Shown here one piece after another: positions 15,511-16,697 of a DNA stretch of 16,697 nt. Where the stretch lies: assembly GCA_900544825.1 (NCBI GenBank), contig UQWP01000073.1, positions 1-16,697 of the forward strand, given 5' to 3'. The translations under genes were made by a program, and so were the position numbers. The notes beneath the pieces are model-generated. The model was given only the letters and a program-made list of their open reading frames with translations, had not been told where the DNA came from and searched no databases. Each line of letters starts with the position of its first letter. Positions within the stretch are counted from its first letter, which is position 1. This DNA comes from an uncultured Prevotella sp. GTDB lineage: Bacteria; Bacteroidota; Bacteroidia; Bacteroidales; Bacteroidaceae.

Positions 15511-15542
15511 CAAAGATACGCTGAATATTCGAAACAGCCAAA
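15511..15542 (-). promoter_or_regulatory. Promoter of the small-protein/retropepsin operon
   Basis: On the minus strand, TTTG (15542-15539), a 20-nt spacer and TATCTTTG (15518-15511) match the Bacteroidota consensus. The leader to the ATG at 15482 is about 20 nt. It is divergent from the AAA-ATPase promoter. The 110 nt between the two include a 6-bp AATCCC/GGGATT hairpin (15595-15619) and no gene. Confidence 0.8.
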
Positions 15543-15630
15543 CTTTTCTTGTAATTTTTGTGATTTATAGTCAAAGATAAGGGTGTATCAGTTAAATCCC
15601 GTGTTTATAATGTGGGATTGTTTACTGGTG

Positions 15631-15660
15631 CAACCAAAAAAGCCGTGAAAACTTTGGTTG
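15631..15660. promoter_or_regulatory. Operator-like palindrome over the -33 element of the AAA-ATPase gene
   Basis: A perfect 8-bp inverted repeat, CAACCAAA (15631-15638) and TTTGGTTG (15653-15660) with a 14-nt centre, has the size and spacing of a site for a dimeric regulator. Its right arm contains the -33 TTTG. No regulator gene is adjacent, so binding is inferred only from symmetry. Confidence 0.4.
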
Positions 15661-15684
15661 TTTCAAAATAAAGCCGTAACTTTG
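15653..15684 (+). promoter_or_regulatory. Promoter of the AAA-ATPase-like gene
   Basis: TTTG (15653-15656), a 20-nt spacer and TAACTTTG (15677-15684) followed by CAC match the Bacteroidota consensus, with the ATG at 15713. Part of the -7 region (AAAGCCGT-AACTTTG, 15670-15684) is repeated just upstream with a 3-nt insertion (15639-15656). Confidence 0.8.
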
Positions 15685-15712
15685 CACATATAAACTGGTT
15701 AAATTTCATAGT

Positions 15713-16663
15713 ATGATGAAACTGCAAGTAAAACAAGTATCATACGGAGTATCAGATTTTGCCACGGTGATGAGTCAGAATCTATATTATGTCGATAAGA
15801 CGATGTTTTTGCCAGAGCTGGAGAAGCAGCCTCGCAATCTCTTCTTCGTCCGTCCCCGTCGTTTTGGAAAGAGCTTGTTTCTCAGTATGCTCTACTCTTA
15901 CTATGACTGTAATCAGAAGGAGAGTTTTGAAAAACTCTTTGGTAATTTGTGGATAGGTCAGCATCCTACATCCCTGCAAGGAATTTACCAGGTACTGTTC
16001 CTGGATTTTTCTCAGATTACAGGTAAAATAGAAGTTTTGGAGGAAAGATTCAATGCCTATCTCTGCATCAAGTTGGATAGTTTTGCAGAGCAGTACGCTG
16101 CATATTATGGTGATAAGAAGGTTCAGGAAATCAAGGCAAAGACACAGTATGCTGATAAGATGCAGATAATCTTTGATGCAGCAAGGGCAAATCATTTTCA
16201 GCTTTATCTTATCATCGATGAGTATGATAATTTTACTAATGTAGTGCTCAATGAGCATGGTGAGAAAGTGTATCATGCCATTACTCATGCCGATGGTTTC
16301 TATCGTGATGTCTTTAAGAAGTTCAAGGGAAACTTCGAACGCATCTTCATGATGGGTGTCAGTCCTGTTACACTTGATGATGTAACAAGTGGGTATAATG
16401 TGGGATGGAATATCTCCGTAAAACCAGAGTTCGACGAGATGCTGGGCTTCTCTACAAAGGATGTAGTCGAGATGTTCACTTATTATAAGGAGATGGGAAG
16501 CATTCCTGCAGATAGTGATGTGGATGCCATCGTCAACGATATGAAGCCTTGGTACGACAACTATTGCTTTGCAGAAGAAGCATTGAATAAGAGTGTAAGA
16601 ATGTTTAATTGCGATATGGTGCTTTACTATCTTCGCAATTATATCAATACTGCGTTAAATTAA
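15713..16663 (+). CDS. AAA-ATPase-like protein, C-terminally truncated
   Basis: The 316-residue product belongs to the AAA-ATPase-like family (PF09820 type) abundant in Prevotella and Bacteroides. The N-terminal YYVDKT (25-30) is a family signature. The modified Walker A is RPRRFGKS (47-54), Walker B is LYLIIDEYDNF (164-174), and MMGVSPVTLDD (213-223) is sensor-like. Full relatives are about 500 residues, with a PD-(D/E)XK nuclease-like domain after the ATPase part. Here the frame ends YLRNYINTALN, just where relatives usually continue, and the 34 remaining bases are AT-rich and non-coding. The protein therefore keeps the ATPase core but lacks the nuclease part. It may be a remnant cut by an insertion or rearrangement at about 16645-16663, although its promoter is intact. 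Two ATGs (15713, 15716) are possible. The biological role of the family is not established; its many copies per genome suggest mobile or defence-like behaviour. Confidence 0.8.
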   Translation: MMKLQVKQVSYGVSDFATVMSQNLYYVDKTMFLPELEKQPRNLFFVRPRRFGKSLFLSMLYSYYDCNQKESFEKLFGNLWIGQHPTSLQGIYQVLFLDFSQITGKIEVLEERFNAYLCIKLDSFAEQYAAYYGDKKVQEIKAKTQYADKMQIIFDAARANHFQLYLIIDEYDNFTNVVLNEHGEKVYHAITHADGFYRDVFKKFKGNFERIFMMGVSPVTLDDVTSGYNVGWNISVKPEFDEMLGFSTKDVVEMFTYYKEMGSIPADSDVDAIVNDMKPWYDNYCFAEEALNKSVRMFNCDMVLYYLRNYINTALN

Positions 16664-16697
16664 TATTTAATCGTCTGTAAATCAATAACTTATATTA

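Noticed and set aside
15119..15524. Plus-strand reading frames overlapping the retropepsin and 50-residue genes
   Set aside because: The minus strand has a consensus promoter, a Shine-Dalgarno-like sequence and a recognised DTGA domain. The plus-strand frames have none of these.
1..16697. CRISPR array, tRNA, rRNA or prophage signals
   Set aside because: No regularly spaced repeats, cloverleaf sequences, rRNA stretches or phage genes were seen on reading both strands. No stretch longer than 300 bases lacks a gene.

Overview
The window looks like chromosomal DNA of a gut or oral Bacteroidota, most likely the Prevotella/Segatella group. The main sign is the promoters: five intergenic regions carry the Bacteroidota signature TTTG, 19-20 nt, TAnnTTTG, usually continuing GCAC, and a sixth has only the -7 part. 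Shine-Dalgarno sequences are mostly absent and leaders are short and AT-rich. The gene set also fits: a 29-residue basic ribosome-type protein between HU and RNase G, a TPM/LemA pair, a long divergent PurF homologue next to carAB, and an AAA-ATPase of the type common in this group. The genus is an inference from this style and from protein resemblance; no search was run.

Layout. Positions 1-2198 (minus strand): an HU-family DNA-binding protein, a tiny Lys/Arg-rich protein and ribonuclease G, read from a promoter at 2247-2277. Hairpin terminators lie inside the unit (1691-1753) and after it (18-57). Positions 2317-3933 (plus): a TPM-domain secreted or membrane protein and LemA, closed by a long hairpin. 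Positions 4020-5547 (plus): pyruvate kinase. Positions 5588-6468 (plus): an outer-membrane polysaccharide export lipoprotein, whose whole promoter sits inside a nearly perfect 60-nt inverted repeat. Positions 6528-14773 (plus): glmS, then a diverged PurF-type amidotransferase, carA and carB. Three of these four contain a glutamine amidotransferase domain, and CarB uses the ammonia released by CarA. A terminator hairpin separates glmS from the other three, which are spaced 17 and 12 nt apart. Positions 14825-14869: a bidirectional terminator between convergent units.

The right end (14884-16697) is more accessory in character and more AT-rich. On the minus strand a consensus promoter drives a two-gene unit: an unrecognised 50-residue protein followed by a 144-residue single-domain retropepsin-like protein with a DTGA active-site motif. 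Divergent from it is an AAA-ATPase-like gene. It retains Walker A and B but stops at 316 residues, before the nuclease-like C-terminal part its relatives usually carry. It is probably a remnant, cut by a rearrangement whose other side lies just beyond the window.

The core genes are housekeeping: RNA turnover and nucleoid, glycolysis, amino-sugar synthesis, and carbamoyl phosphate for pyrimidines and arginine. The best candidates for something undescribed are the small-protein/retropepsin pair, the promoter embedded in a hairpin at 5588-5647, and the PurF homologue with altered active-site signatures.
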